Shown piece by piece: positions 1 to 12,341 of a stretch of DNA of 64,000 nucleotides. This stretch comes from Rhizophagus irregularis. Taxonomy: Eukaryota; Glomeromycota; Glomeromycetes; Glomerales; Glomeraceae. The stretch is taken from NCBI RefSeq assembly GCF_026210795.1, contig NC_089441.1, positions 2,914,001-2,978,000 on the forward strand, in the 5' to 3' direction. How positions within the stretch are numbered: the stretch's first letter is position 1; every line of letters starts with the position of its first letter. Made by a program: the position numbers and the translations under genes. The notes beneath the pieces are model-generated. The model saw only the letters and a list, made by a program, of their open reading frames with translations. It had not been told where the DNA came from and did not search any database.

Positions 1-570
1 TGTCACGTTATTCTAAGAGGTGGCGCCCAAGGACCAAATTATTCAGCTGAGCACGTCCAAAATGTGGTTCAAAAATTAGAGTCAGAAAAATTACCTGCTC
101 GCATAATGATTGATTGCAGTCATGGAAACAGTTCAAAAGTATTCAGTCGTCAAGTTGATGTGGCTAAAGACATCGTAAGTTCAACTTTGCCACTTGGGAA
201 TCGTAATATTTAAGGAATTTGAGGCATTAAGTTAATCTGACAATTTCTTTACTTAACAGGCCGAACAATTAAAATCATCTCCAACAGGACATAATATTGT
301 TGGTGTAATGATTGAAAGCCATTTAAAAGAAGGTAATGAATGCAAAATTTTCAAAATCTTTGCTTCAATTCCAATCTCACACATATTTTATTAGGTCGTC
401 AAGATCTTCCAGTAGAAGGACCATCCAATCTCGTTTATGGTCAGTCTATTACAGATGCATGTATTAGTTGGGAAACTACAATTCAAGTTTTGGATCTTTT
501 ACGTGAAGGTGTTCGTGCAAGAAGAGCACGTAACAATAATAAAAATGGATATAATGCTTTTAACGAATAA
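1..570 (+). CDS. 3-deoxy-7-phosphoheptulonate (DAHP) synthase, C-terminal part (5' end outside window)
   Basis: Type I DAHP synthase joins phosphoenolpyruvate and erythrose 4-phosphate, the first step of the shikimate pathway to aromatic amino acids. Only the last three exons are in the window: 1-174, 260-332 and 395-570, joined by GT/AG introns in consistent phase. The spliced protein reads HVILRGGAQGPNY..., then MIDCSHGNSSK, VMIESHLKEG and YGQSITDACISWE. These are hallmark blocks of the AroF/G/H and Aro3/Aro4 family. The C-terminus is a basic, Asn-rich tail. The feedback-sensing N-terminal part, which would tell a Tyr- from a Phe-inhibited isozyme, lies outside the window, so no isozyme name is given. 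Confidence 0.93.
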
Positions 571-675
571 AAAAATAATTTTATTTTTCTTTGTAACAAA
601 AAAAAAATTAATAAAATTATGATCATATTTATATTTTACTTTCGCACGATGCACGTGATACAAGTATTTTAAAAA

Positions 676-2005
676 ATGTATGATACACAAACAAATATAG
701 TAAATTGGTTTTTCGAAAAAATGAAATTTTCCGAAATAATAAAAGAACTTTTACATGATAAAGCACAGGAGAATTCGGATAATCTCGTATCGTGGCCATC
801 ACTGTGTAAAGAATTGTTGCGAGAAGAAAATCAAGTATAACTTATTTTTATCAAAATCCTTGTTAGTTTATGCTTTTGTACTTAAATTACTAAATTTATT
901 TTATCCAGAATGAACAGCAATTTGACGAAATTACAACACATTTATTTGATTGTATAAATATTCCACAACGAAATCAGAATTCAAGATTTAAAAATGGAAT
1001 CATTGAAAGACCATTTTATTTAGCATTTATAGAATTGCTTTACAAATGTTTTGAAAATGGTAAATTTCCAGTGGAATTTAAAACAAGTCAGTTATCTATG
1101 TTAGAAAATAAAAATTTATCAAGGTAAATTTTTTTTAAATTTTCTGAACTCTTTAATAAAACGTATATGTTGAACGGAAATTAATCGTATAAAAAAAAAC
1201 ATTTTCGATTAATCAAAGTCTAGATTGGAACAAATAGAAGATGAAATTAAACGTATAACAAATGAATTACCTCAAATTTCAACTTCACTATTTAATGAAT
1301 CGCATAAAGAGATACTTCAAGAATTTCTATTTACGTTTTTAGATCCTAAAGATTTAAATACATTTTTAGGATTACGTACTACAGCAGGATCATCTAATCA
1401 ATTACCTCCTTCATTGAATGATTGTATAAAATCTTTTACAAAGCGTTATAATAAAAAGAATGCCAAGCCACGAATTAAAGGTTCGGCTGCAAATAATTTT
1501 CTTACCGTAGGTGCTAAAGCTTTTTCTAAACATTTTCATAGAGATCTTTCAAATTCTTTTTGGGGAACTTGTAGTGGAAGTAAGTTATATTTGCTTTATA
1601 AGGATAAATCATATTTAAAATTGATTCAATTTTTAATTTTAATTTTAGCTGAAAAACAAAAAAATGAGCAAGCTAACCGAATTTTGGCAAAAATTATAAT
1701 GGATGCCGCATGGATAAATTTGCATTCAATGGTGGTAAGTTGAGCAAAAATTCATTTAACATTTCATAATTTCACTAAAATTACCAAGTATTCGATTATA
1801 GCATGATACACGCGTTTTTGAAATTCGTAATTCGGAAGGTTATGGTGCTCGTTGGGAAATTCAAGATTCTAATACACAACCGTCATCTCAATCTTTGCAA
1901 GGTACAATATCATCTTACGCGAGTGATGACAAACCAATAATAATTTTTCGCGGATTTCTAGAACCTCAAATGAAAGATGGCCATATTAAAGGATGGATTC
2001 ATTAA
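676..2005 (+). CDS. conserved fungal protein of unknown function, 339 aa
   Basis: Five exons (676-834, 909-1123, 1224-1579, 1649-1734, 1802-2005) join in phase into a 339-residue soluble protein with no signal peptide or membrane segment. The start is the first ATG after the upstream stop codons; a second in-frame ATG lies 15 codons on. The C-terminal third has the most conserved look: FWGTCSGTEKQ, then VFEIRNSEGYGARWEI, ending in FRGFLEPQMKDGHIKGWIH. I recall similar FRGFLEPQ...GW.H tails in uncharacterised fungal proteins but cannot name a domain or a function. The gene converges on EF-2, whose stop codon lies 270 bp downstream. Confidence 0.8.
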
Positions 2006-2275
2006 ATATATCAAGGATGTAAATCATATTAATAATTAATAGTGTAGTAGATTTTTTATTCAAGAAGATTTTACACTTTTTTTGTTAATTCACGCCCCTT
2101 TTGTATTTTAGAATTTTAAATATTTTCACGAGGTAAAAAAATAAAAATGAAATTTCGCAAATACATTTATTAAAAGGAAATTTTTTTTTTTAAATAAAAT
2201 GTTTATAATTATTAATATTTATTTAACCCACTATTACATTTTTAAATTTGGGCACAAAATGATTGGATCACGTGT

Positions 2276-5200
2276 TTATAACTTATCAAGGTATTTATCC
2301 AAGCTAGGAATCTATAAATTTTAATTATTAATTTGAATATGATCACGTAAATGAAAAAAACATAAACATTCGACATAATGAAATGTAATACATACTTCTT
2401 CGCTGAGTCCTTTTCTCTTTCTTATTCCCCTTACAATATCTGCTACTTTACCGGCTTCTAATGGATTTCCATTCATAAGTTGCCAATGAGAGAATACACA
2501 TTGAGGGAAAGCTTGTCCTCCTGTGTTTGAACGAAGATCTGCGGTGAAACCGAAGGATTCATTTACCTACAGCATAAACATTTTAAAAAATTAGATTAAA
2601 TTAAAAATTACAAATACACATTTATATAAACAAATTACTACAATAAAACTTGCACTTACGGGTAAGTAAGCTTTTACGTTGTACAATGGAGTACCAGGAC
2701 GCTGTTCTTCAGTAAAAACGTGGCCACGACGTCTATTCAAGACTCCATAGATACCGCCCATAGCAGTTTCTGGGCATTGTATTTCTGCAAGAAAAACAGG
2801 TTCCAAGAGACCAGGAATAGCTGTTAAAGCTGCTGCATATATAACACGACGACAAGTAGGGATGATTTGGCCACCACCACGATGGATAGCATCAGCGTGT
2901 AACACAACGTCAAGAATATTGAACCGGCAAGAGCGCATGTTTTCTTCAGCGCAAACGCCCTCCTTTGTAGCCCATTGGAAGGCAGCAATACAAGAGTCCT
3001 TAATTTCATTAAGATATTGGACTCCCTTAGTCACATCGACCAACAAGTTTGCACCAATAGTTTCAGGACCAAAACACCAAATCTTACGAGCATCAGTAAC
3101 TTCCCAACCGAATTCTTCAGCAAGAAGACGTGCACGTGCCTTCAATTCATCACGTGGAGTAATTTTTCCGTTTTCAATAGCATTAGAAAGTTCCTCCTGC
3201 ATTGGTAGAGCTTTCATAAATATACGATTATGTTTATTTGGCGACTTAGACAAAGCTGTTATTGATGATTCAGCTTGGACAGTCTCTCTATAAGATACCA
3301 CTGGTTCACCAGTTTTGATTGGGACTTGAGCATGATCTTCTTCTAAATCCTTTAAGCAAATTTCCAAATGTAATTCTCCTGCGCCGGCTACGATATGTTC
3401 ACCGGATTCAGAAGTACTAACTTGAACACAAGGATCTGATTTAGAAAGTCGTTTTAATCCTTCAACTAATTTAGGTAAATCGTTTGCATTCTTCACTTCA
3501 ACAGCAATTTTGACGACAGGTGATACTGAAAATTTCATAACTTTCAAATTATGAGCAGCTTCCGAGGTGGTGATAGTACCGGATTTAAGTAAATATTGAT
3601 CGACACCAACGAGACCAATGATGTTGCCAGCTGGACAATCTTCGATAGGTTCAACAGAACGGCCCATCATAAGAATTGTACGTTGAATAGATTTAACGAA
3701 CAAATCGTCTTTTTTACCAGGTTGATAATTTGGACCTTGGATACGAACTTTAAGACCAGATTTAACGGTTCCCGAGAATACACGTCCAAAGGCATAGAAG
3801 CGACCCTTATCAGATGTCGGTACCATTTTAGATACATACAACATAAGAGGTGCATTAGGATCGCAATCACGTATACCTATGGCACACTCGTCATCAGCAG
3901 GACCTTCGTACAACATTTCAGCACGATATTTTTGAGCAGCTACAGGCGATGGAAGATGAATTACTATCATTTCTAGTAAAGCTTCTGCGGCAGGCAAGAA
4001 TTTTTTCATTACGAGCTTAAGAAGGGGTTTCCCTTCTAACTCTTTTTCTTCACTTTTTAGGGTAATTTCCAACTTTTCGAGCATTTTTGTAGCTTCCTCC
4101 TTCTTAAAGTTCATAATAGCATCAAATAATTTAAAGATAGGATCCAAAACGAATGTACAGAAAGCACGTTCAGATAAATCGCCTTTATCATTTACAGCCG
4201 TTGGTTGTTTGGTCCATTTCTTTGTTTTAGTATTAAAATAGTTTTCACCCCATAGTTTTTGCATCATCTTTTCTTTGTCAACACCGAATTTTTTAGAATA
4301 ACGTTGGGCAAATTGGCGAAGAGTGAAACCCCAACCATGAAGACCGGATCCAAAAGCAACAGTACCCTTTTCAGGGTAAACTTGAATATCACCAAGAGCC
4401 TTATCGAAGTAAGTTGAAATGATGACGTTTACTGATTCGATTGTACGTTGGAAAGACTAAATACAAATTGATATATATAATTAAATATATATGTATTCGT
4501 ATTAAAGAACTACAGGAAAAAAATTTTAACTTCATATACAAACAGTATATAAATCTTCTTTTGTAAGCTGTAATTCCAACAAGGCACGATCAACTTTGTT
4601 AATAATTACTACGGGCTTGATTCGTTCGGTAAGAGCTTGACGCAAGACGGTCTCAGTCTGTACACATACACCCTCAACACAATCAACAACCACTAGGGCG
4701 CCGTCAGTAACTCGAAGGGCAGCTGTTACTTCAGATGAAAAGTCTACGTGTCCGGGAGAATCGATCAAATTGATTAAGAATTCATTACCTGATCAAATAA
4801 AGATAACAAAAATATTATTAGTAATTCTAAGTTAGCATTTAATCTCAAATTTAAGGAAATTGATGATACCATCAGTCTTTTGTTTTACATCTGCTAAGTC
4901 ATCCTTTTGCAATTCAAAATACATTGAAATTGCCGTAGATTTAATAGTGATACAACGTTCTTGCTCATCTGCACGAGTATCTGTGAAACGTGCTTCACCA
5001 GCTTTCTGCGCAGAAATAATACCGGCCTTAGATACCAAGGAATCGGTAAGCGTAGACTTTCCGTGGTCAACGTGTGCGATGACAGACATATTGCGCACGT
5101 TGGTAGCCCGATCCATCTAATTCATTTGAATTCAATGATACTCAGACGATTAATTTTTTTTTTTATAATAATTTGCTCTTTTTAATATTTTATATTTTAT

Positions 5201-5442
5201 TGAATGCAAAAAAGACTTTTTTTAATTTATACATACAAGACCGCGAATTTGGTCGACTGTAAAGTTCACCTAATAAACATTTTTATCAAACAAAAAAATT
5301 AAGAGAAAATAGTCAGTGTGATGAAATAGTCTATTTCTTTTTATATGATATTAAGAAATGAAGAGTACATTTTCCGCACAAAAAATTAAATTGTAAATAA
5401 TATTATAATGAAAAAGAAAACTCGAGTGTGATATCTTACCAT
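2276..5442 (-). CDS. EFT1/EF2: translation elongation factor 2 (eEF2), 843 aa
   Basis: This GTPase drives ribosomal translocation in the cytosol. Seven coding exons on the minus strand: 5440-5442, 5237-5269, 4870-5116, 4544-4788, 2660-4456, 2396-2566, 2276-2311. They total 843 codons plus stop; the yeast protein has 842 residues. Visible are the N-terminal [11 protein letters not shown], the P-loop AHVDHGKST, switch region [22 protein letters not shown], the domain IV loop [11 protein letters not shown] with the histidine that becomes diphthamide, and the end YLDKL. The first coding exon is only the ATG, followed directly by GTAAGA. The fourth exon ends at an unusual donor (ACT|GTTTGT); this junction is the least certain. 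The sequence just upstream of the ATG is pyrimidine-rich on the coding strand. Confidence 0.97.
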
Positions 5443-5882
5443 TATAATCAACAGATAAATTAGCCAAAGAGATAAAAAGAGGATGGATGGGACCAAGTGA
5501 AAGGTACTGTTCGTATGAGTATTGTACGATCCACCTTTTTATATCAAATACGAAATCTTCCGCAGTATTAAAAAATTTTTTGTCATAAAATTGTTCTAAT
5601 ATCATATTCTCCGAAAATAAGCAACCCCAAAACAAGTAATCACAGCTGGAATTTGACGATAAATTCTGCCAGAATTATTTATTGCTTATTTAAGAGGAAT
5701 ACCTATAAATCACGTGGATAATTGCGCACTCAATAAAAAATTGAATATAACCGCTGCGGATTTAACTGCGGATGCTTACTGCGGTATTTATTATACTTCA
5801 TTAATTTGTAATCTATTATTATTTTAATAATATAACAATTGTCTTATACAAATTACAATCTGTTTGATTAATAATTAATAGT
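5443..5882. other. intergenic: EF-2 5' flank and ArgRS 3' flank
   Basis: 440 bp without a convincing gene. On the minus strand, the 45 bp before the EF-2 ATG is rich in C and T, as is common near transcription starts of highly expressed fungal genes. No TATA box or known operator was recognised. A 94-codon open frame here overlaps the EF-2 start and is not considered coding. Confidence 0.5.
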
Positions 5883-8249
5883 TCACATTCTCTCTAATGG
5901 TTTTAACCCTAATAACTTAAGGGCATTCCCGAGCGTTATCCGACTAGCCCAGTACATTAATAGTCTAGCCTCTGCTACTTTATGTTCTTTTTGTCCAACG
6001 ACCCATAAAGTCTCTAAAGCAACAGATATGGTATGACTTAACTTCATTGCATATGTTACAATCGTACAAGGTTCTAAAGTATTCAATGCACCTTTGACAA
6101 AATCAGGATATTGTGCAACCATGTCGATAAGATCTAATGCCGATTTTTCTGAAAGAAGACTAATATCAATATTAGGATTAATTCCAAATCCGCAGTTTCG
6201 CTCTATTGAACAAAGACGAGCGTGAGCATATTGAAGATACGGCCCAGTGTCCCCTATAATAAATTTTAATATATTAGTATGAGCTTATAAGGAAAAAACA
6301 CTAAGTCGTGCGTACCTACCTTCAAAGGAAAACATTCGATTCCAATTAAATGCATAATTACGAATTCTAAATAAAGATATTTTTAAATATATAATTATCA
6401 AGTGAATATAACTTATTAATTACGATCATTACCTTTTAGCGGCCATATCCTGAATCATTACCGCAGAAATACCAATTATATCCGCTACTTTATCAGGATT
6501 CTCAACTTGTGAATACTTTTTTTCGTTCTGCTTCATTACTTCATGCATAGACTCCTTAGTTTGTTCTAAAATGTCATCCAAAAAAACTGCAGTTCCTTTA
6601 CGAGTGCTCATCCCACTAACCATACCAAAATTAATATGTTTACATCGTCCTACCCACTCAATGCCCATTAATTCTAATATCTTAAAAAGCTGCTTTAAAT
6701 GTAAATCTTGTTGTGAAGCAACAAGATAATACATTGCATCAAACTTATATTTTTCATATCTTTCTATAGCAGCTCCAATATCTCTAGTAATATATAATGT
6801 AGTACCATCCTTCTTTTGTACAACGGCAACATCCAGTTTATACTGATTCAAATCAATAATTAATGCACCATCTGATTCTTGTAACATTTTTTTCTCTTTT
6901 AATATCTCCAAAGCACGATTAATGCTTTCATTGCTCACTTGAGATTCGCCAGAATAAATATCAAAATTAATATTGAGGCGGGCATATGTATCCTTATATT
7001 TTTCAATGCTGAGATTTCTAAACTTTTTCCATAAAGAAAGTGCCGCCTCGTCACCTGAAAATATATCAAAAAAAATATTAATAATTATTTCTAAAAAAAA
7101 TAAATTTTAATTCAACATACCTTCTTCCATTTTTTTAAAATAAGCACGAGCTTGATCATTTATTGTTTCATTCTTATCAGCATCTTCCTATAATTTATAA
7201 ATAAATTAGATCTCACAATTATATTAAAACTAATAAAATTTCAATAAGAAAACCTACATTAATTTTCACATATACATCATATAAATGCTTAATAGGATTA
7301 TTAAGTAAATCTTCCTCAGATCCATATTTTTCAAACCCAACAGCCAAAAGACCTTAAATCGGTAAATAATATACGTATTATATGTTAAAAAAACATGTAA
7401 TGTTCAAAAACGCGAACACAAAGAATATTCATTAAATAAGTTTACCATATTGTTTACCCCAGTCTCCAAGATAATTTAAACCAATTGTTTCCCAGCCATT
7501 TGCATCATGTACATTTTTAACAAAGTTGCCGATAATAGTACTACGCAAATGACCGGCATGAAATGGTTTCGCGATGTTTGGACTACTAAATTCTACAAGA
7601 GCTTTTTTACCAGCTCCTGACTGATTTGTTCCATACTTTTCTTTTCGTTTATATATATCATCAAGAAGAATATTAGCAAGGAGTAATTTATTGATCTTAA
7701 AATTTAAGTAATGTCCTGTTGCAGTACATGAAGTAATATATTCATTAGGAGAAAACTATAAAAAAAGAAATATATTAACAAATAATAAATCACAAAAAAA
7801 ATATATAAGCAATCAATAAATGTTACCTTTTCTACCCATTGTTGGGCTATTTGTGCTGGATTTCCTTGTACACGCAATCTAGGAACTGCAATGGCAATAT
7901 CCCCATGTTCAGGATTTCTCGGGACTTCTAATATTGCTAAAATATTATCAGCTGATATCCCAGAAAACTCAGCAACTATTGATGCTACAAAGCTACGAAA
8001 CGAATCTAATTTATTATTCTCTAAATCTGCTCCCTTAACTTGAGGAACAGGTGTCACCGGGTTAAAACTCATTAATAATGGTTTATTCGCGTTCACCGAA
8101 TAATTATAACCGCGTTCTTTTATACTTTTAGAAGCTAAAGAACTTATAATGCTCGACGTAAGGTTTACTGTATTCAAATTTAGCAGATCTCGAGCATATA
8201 CGAACCGCGACGCAACTTTTTTTAGTGACCCGTAGAGTCGCCCGACCAT
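5883..8249 (-). CDS. arginyl-tRNA synthetase, 644 aa
   Basis: Class I synthetase that charges tRNA-Arg. Seven exons (7827-8249, 7446-7755, 7258-7352, 7121-7187, 6433-7054, 6320-6366, 5883-6253) join in phase to 644 residues; yeast Rrs1 has 607. Residues 198-210 hold the HIGH-type signature as SSPNIAKPFHAGH. Further on come GLNYLGDWGKQYG, the MSTRKG segment that stands in for KMSKS in this enzyme, and the DALR-type anticodon-binding end with DTGPYLQYAHAR and ALETLWVVG. The first 45 residues are rich in Arg, Lys, Ser and hydrophobics and lack acidic residues apart from one Asp, which would suit a mitochondrial presequence. The gene may therefore serve mitochondria as well as, or instead of, the cytosol. 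Confidence 0.95.
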
Positions 8250-8448
8250 TTCTGGGAATATTTATATTATTGATTTTTAATATGAATAATTATGACTCAT
8301 AAATTATAAGCCATAGTCCAATCGAATTATTATAAAAAAAAAATTTCATTAACTGCGGCGTGATAAAATTTTTTCATAATTAATGCAACAATTTTGATAA
8401 TTTATTTATATAACATTGAAAATTAAGAATATCGAAGTAAAATTAAGA

Positions 8449-9231
8449 TTAACCTACAGAAAAAATAGATAAGTAATTTAATTAATGTATTTACGAAACA
8501 GGAATATAGTAAATTTAATATATTTACGGTAGGATTTTTGATAGCTATTTAAATATTTAAATTAAAAAAAAAAAAAAGAAAATATTGTAAATAAAATAAA
8601 TATATCAAATAAATAATAATAATTGCAATAAATAAACATTATATACCGTGCACGAGCACCTGGACCTCCAAACTTCTTTGGTTCACAACGACGAGGATCA
8701 GCAACTAATAAACTTCTGTCATAATGGATAAGGGTATCCTTGATTTCCTTTTTCTGAGCTTCATCTACATACTTTTGATAGAAGGCAACGATTGCTTTTG
8801 CAATCGCCTGGCGGATAGCATAAACTTGGGAGGTATGGCCACCGCCCTTTACTCGAACTCTGATATCTACACCAGCGAATTTTTCTTGTCCCAAGATTAA
8901 AATAGGTTCGTAAACCTTGAACCTTAAAATTTCTGGCTCAACTAGATGAATTGGAGACCCATTAATCTTAATAAGGCCTTTACCACGTTTACAATGTGCA
9001 ACAGCGGTCGCAGTTTTCTATATAATAAATTAATGAAATTAATTATACGAAAATAAAAGTAGGATTGATCTTGATCATTCTCATTATAAATCAATTAAAT
9101 ATCTAACATGATAAATTTAATCATAACCATGATGTTCTTATTTTATATGAAGTTATAAAGAAATGTAGAAATGTGGAAATGGAATTAATACTAACTTTAC
9201 GACCATAAGTCTGTACAGATTCCGTCGTCAT
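8449..9231 (-). CDS. RPS16: 40S ribosomal protein S16 (uS9), 142 aa
   Basis: Small-subunit protein whose C-terminal tail reaches the P site. Four exons: 9196-9231 ([12 protein letters not shown]), 8647-9017, 8528-8544 (17 nt) and 8449-8453 (GT plus the TAA stop). The join gives the universal ending [14 protein letters not shown] and a length of 142, matching the family (yeast 143). The main exon shows [27 protein letters not shown] and [10 protein letters not shown]. The last coding exon contributes only two bases of the final Arg codon plus the stop. Without that last splice the frame runs 15 codons further into AT-rich DNA, which would alter a tail that is invariant in this family. The divergent neighbour starts 292 bp away. 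Confidence 0.95.
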
Positions 9232-9523
9232 TCTCGCAACTCTTAATAAACAAAAATAAACTGTTCTATATTCAATAGAATAAACAAAGTCGTAAAAGTA
9301 AAAAAAATCTGCTGAACGATGATGAATTTGCCCGGGATGGATTATTACAAATCACACTAACCTTCAGTTTTTGCGATATTTGAAAGAGGAGAAAACTTTT
9401 TTTCTCGATATAAAAAAATAGAATATGTTAATCGAAAAAAAAAGGGTCCTAAAAATTTGGGGTGATGATAGATTTGATTGGCAGATTGGTCACCGATAGA
9501 CAATAGTTTTTTTTCTTTACAAA

Positions 9524-10347
9524 ATGTTGACTCCACCTGAACAATTTGGAATTATTGAAAAGGGCGTATATCGCTCGGATATGTTACACCCCTCTCATTT
9601 TTCTTTTATTAAAGCACTTCAACTGAAAACAGCTCTTGTATTATCTCCCGAAGTTCCTACTCGTGCTGTTTTGAACTTCTTGGAGGAAAACAATATTAAA
9701 TTGGTAATTTTTTACCAATTCTTTTTTTTGCATTCTTTTTATTACTTAATATTACGTTATAAAGGTTCATTTAGGCCTAAGTATTTGGAAACCGAATCTC
9801 GGATGGCGACCTGTTAGTGAAGAATTAATAAAGGATGGGTTGGAAATGGCATTGGATGTTGGAAATCATCCAATACTTGTTCTGTGCACGTAATATTTAT
9901 ACAAAACTTGTTTTCATTTGTTATTTTCTTTATTGAATTATGAAGTTTGAAATATAAATGCATGTAAAGGTCAGGTATCCACGAAACTGGAACATTTGTT
10001 GGATGTTTGCGTAAATTACAAAATTGGAATTTTAGCTCAATTGTTGCTGAGGTAAAAATTGTTATATTAGGCAATTCAATTATTTTTGCAAATTATAAAA
10101 AATGATCTGTTATTTTATTTAATAAAGTATCGAAGTTACGCAGGAAATAAAGTTCGTTACGTAAATGAACAATTCATCGAGTTATTTGATATGGATTTAA
10201 TCACTTTGCCTCATAATTTGCCTTCCTGGTTTATAGAACAACAACAACTATTGGTAATTATATTTCATAAAATTTGCAACGTAATTAATATGTACGTTAT
10301 TAAATTATAATTTAATTTAGCAACAAGAAGAAGGAAAGGAATCATAA
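9524..10347 (+). CDS. Oca/Siw14-type protein tyrosine phosphatase-fold protein, probably inactive, 179 aa
   Basis: Five exons (9524-9703, 9765-9889, 9970-10051, 10128-10253, 10321-10347) join in phase. The start MLTPPEQFGIIEKGVYRS, the middle LSIWKPNLGWRP and the end YVNEQFIELFD are typical of the fungal Oca/Siw14 family, which is linked to oxidant-induced cell-cycle arrest and, for Siw14, to inositol pyrophosphate hydrolysis. The phosphatase loop reads CTSGIHETG at residues 101-109. The nucleophile Cys101 is present, but the CX5R arginine is replaced by Glu107. Several yeast Oca paralogues are also thought to be non-catalytic. Inference: a regulatory or scaffold subunit rather than an enzyme. 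It is a small cytosolic protein with no membrane segment. Confidence 0.88.
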
Positions 10348-10772
10348 ATCTTTAATGTCTGTCTGTTAAAATCTTATTATTATCCTGCATTCTTGAGTTT
10401 CTTTTTTTTAACAAGTATTCATTAATAGAAAAGATGTAGTCTGTATGGTTCAAATTAAATGATTGTAGACTAGATAAATATAAACTATGTACAAAAGTTT
10501 GTAGCATCACGAGGACGAATCACTCAATTTGGTTTTGTACTTGTGAAAATGAGATGCCATATTTATGTTCATTCAGTGCAACTATACGTTCAATATAATA
10601 TGTTCCATTGTCTTGAAAAGTAATTTTAACTCATTTTTTCGAGGACGCGTATTTTTTATTTGAAGAATTGTAGGCTTCTATTATTAAATTGAAAACTTAA
10701 ACTTCTTAGCAAATACGACGATTTATATATTATTTATTATTCACATTACTTCACGCGAAATATTCAATACGA
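10348..10772. other. intergenic spacer, promoter of the NTF2-like gene
   Basis: 425 bp, AT-rich. A short run of alternating A/T just before 10772 may be the core promoter of the downstream gene. No RNA gene, repeat or known binding site was recognised. Confidence 0.4.
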
Positions 10773-12341
10773 ATGGCTATTAGAGAAGTTTGGGAACAAT
10801 ACAAAAAGCAACGTGATGGTGATCATTTCACTGACAATGCTTCATTTGTTTTCGTACCAACTGCTTCTGGTGCAAGAGGTTATGATGCTGTTAGGCAGTT
10901 TCTTTCTACAGCATATGACTCTCGCATAATTAGTGTAAAAGAAAAAGTGATTATCCAAACTATTGGAGAAAACTCTGTTGTTGAAGAATCGGAAACTACG
11001 ATTAATTTTATTAGTGGCGATGGTGCTTGGCTCGTACCAGGCGTTGATAGTCGATATACGATTGAAAATCAAGTTGTAATTCCTACCGTAAGTTCTATGT
11101 TAAGATTATTGTTTTTTATGTAGTACATATTAGCTGACCGTGATATTAATTTATTTTTCATATCGTAGATTACTTCTGCATCATTTGAAGGTGATAGAAT
11201 ATCTTCCATAGTATGTGATTATCTCGTAACATGATATTTTAATTATTTTATGATCTTTGTGACTTATGTAAAATTCTCATTTATCTTATTAATCATAATT
11301 TATTTTATTTATCATAATTAAAAGCGTGTATATTGGGATCAAGCATCTGCTTTGAAACAACTTAGATTGTAAATATTTGAATTATCACGCAGCAAAATAT
11401 AATATGTCACTATAATTAACTATTCAATATATCATACAGAATTTCCGATAAGAACTCTTGGCCTATTGTTAGTGATAGACAAGTTGATGCAATACGCGAT
11501 ATATCATCTGCTCATCTCAATCCATTTGGTAAAACTGATCATTTGTCTGCTGGTATTGGGAAAATGAACCTTAACCGTAAGTTTGGTAAATCATTTTTTT
11601 TTTAAGAAAAGAAAAAAATAAATTATATAATTTAATATGAAACAATAAATATAGAACCGGCTGGTCGTCGACCTGTTCATACGTCTAGTCGCGTCAATCA
11701 ACCCGGCGGTACTGGCGGTAAATCTACTATTTTCGATGATATGAGAAGTGATGCCCATGAGGATAGTAAGTAAATACATCATTTAATCATTATATAATTT
11801 AAGTTTGATCATTAAATACTTTTTAAAAATTTCAGTTGTTCAACGTGGCAAGCGTCATACTAGTCGCGTCAATCAACCTGGAGGCACTGGTGGTAAAACA
11901 TCTTCGCTTTTTGGTGATAGTGATACCACTTCCGAAGATAGTAAGTAAATATGTTAATATTTTATTAACTTAGTAATTTAAGTTTGATATTAACAAGCAA
12001 ATTTTTTTTTTTTTAGATACTAACCGCAGGTTCAATTCAAATAAGAATGTTTCTCAGTTCTCTATTGGAGGCGATGATGATTCGCAACATGATACTTCTT
12101 CCATAACAGGATCTTCAAGAAGACGAGGAAAATCTCAGATCGAATCATCCGTTGAATTGGGTGACGATGGAGGTAATCCACCACCGCAACGTTCTTCTGT
12201 TAAACCTTCAAGTCGGTGAGTAGAGAGTTATGTCGTTTTGATGATAACGTTAATTTATGTTAATCAAATATTAATCCAAACTTTGTTATTAGTATTTTGA
12301 GACCTCCCGGTGGTGGTGGTTCTCAATTTACTTTTGGATAA
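10773..12341 (+). CDS. NTF2-like domain protein with three Jupiter/HN1-like PPGG repeats, 333 aa
   Basis: Eight exons (10773-11087, 11169-11210, 11325-11368, 11440-11576, 11655-11765, 11836-11940, 12017-12215, 12293-12341) join in phase. Residues 1 to about 150 look like an NTF2/SnoaL-type fold: VWEQYKKQRDGDHFTDNA, a central EESETTINFI strand, and a late RVYWDQASALKQL strand. The rest is disordered and polar. It carries two near-identical motifs, SSRVNQPGGTGGKS and TSRVNQPGGTGGKT, and a C-terminal ILRPPGGGGSQFTFG. These resemble the R-x-x-x-PPGG-x-S motif of the animal Jupiter/HN1 proteins, which bind microtubules or act in signalling. The fold call rests on my reading only; the tail match is short. 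Confidence 0.75.

Noticed and set aside
5351-5635. 94-codon minus-strand frame over the EF-2 start
   Set aside because: It overlaps the EF-2 first exon and intron in another frame and shows no family resemblance.
8476-8544. S16 with a 15-residue C-terminal extension from reading through the last intron
   Set aside because: The SYR ending is invariant in the family, and a proper GTAAAT...TAG intron restores it.
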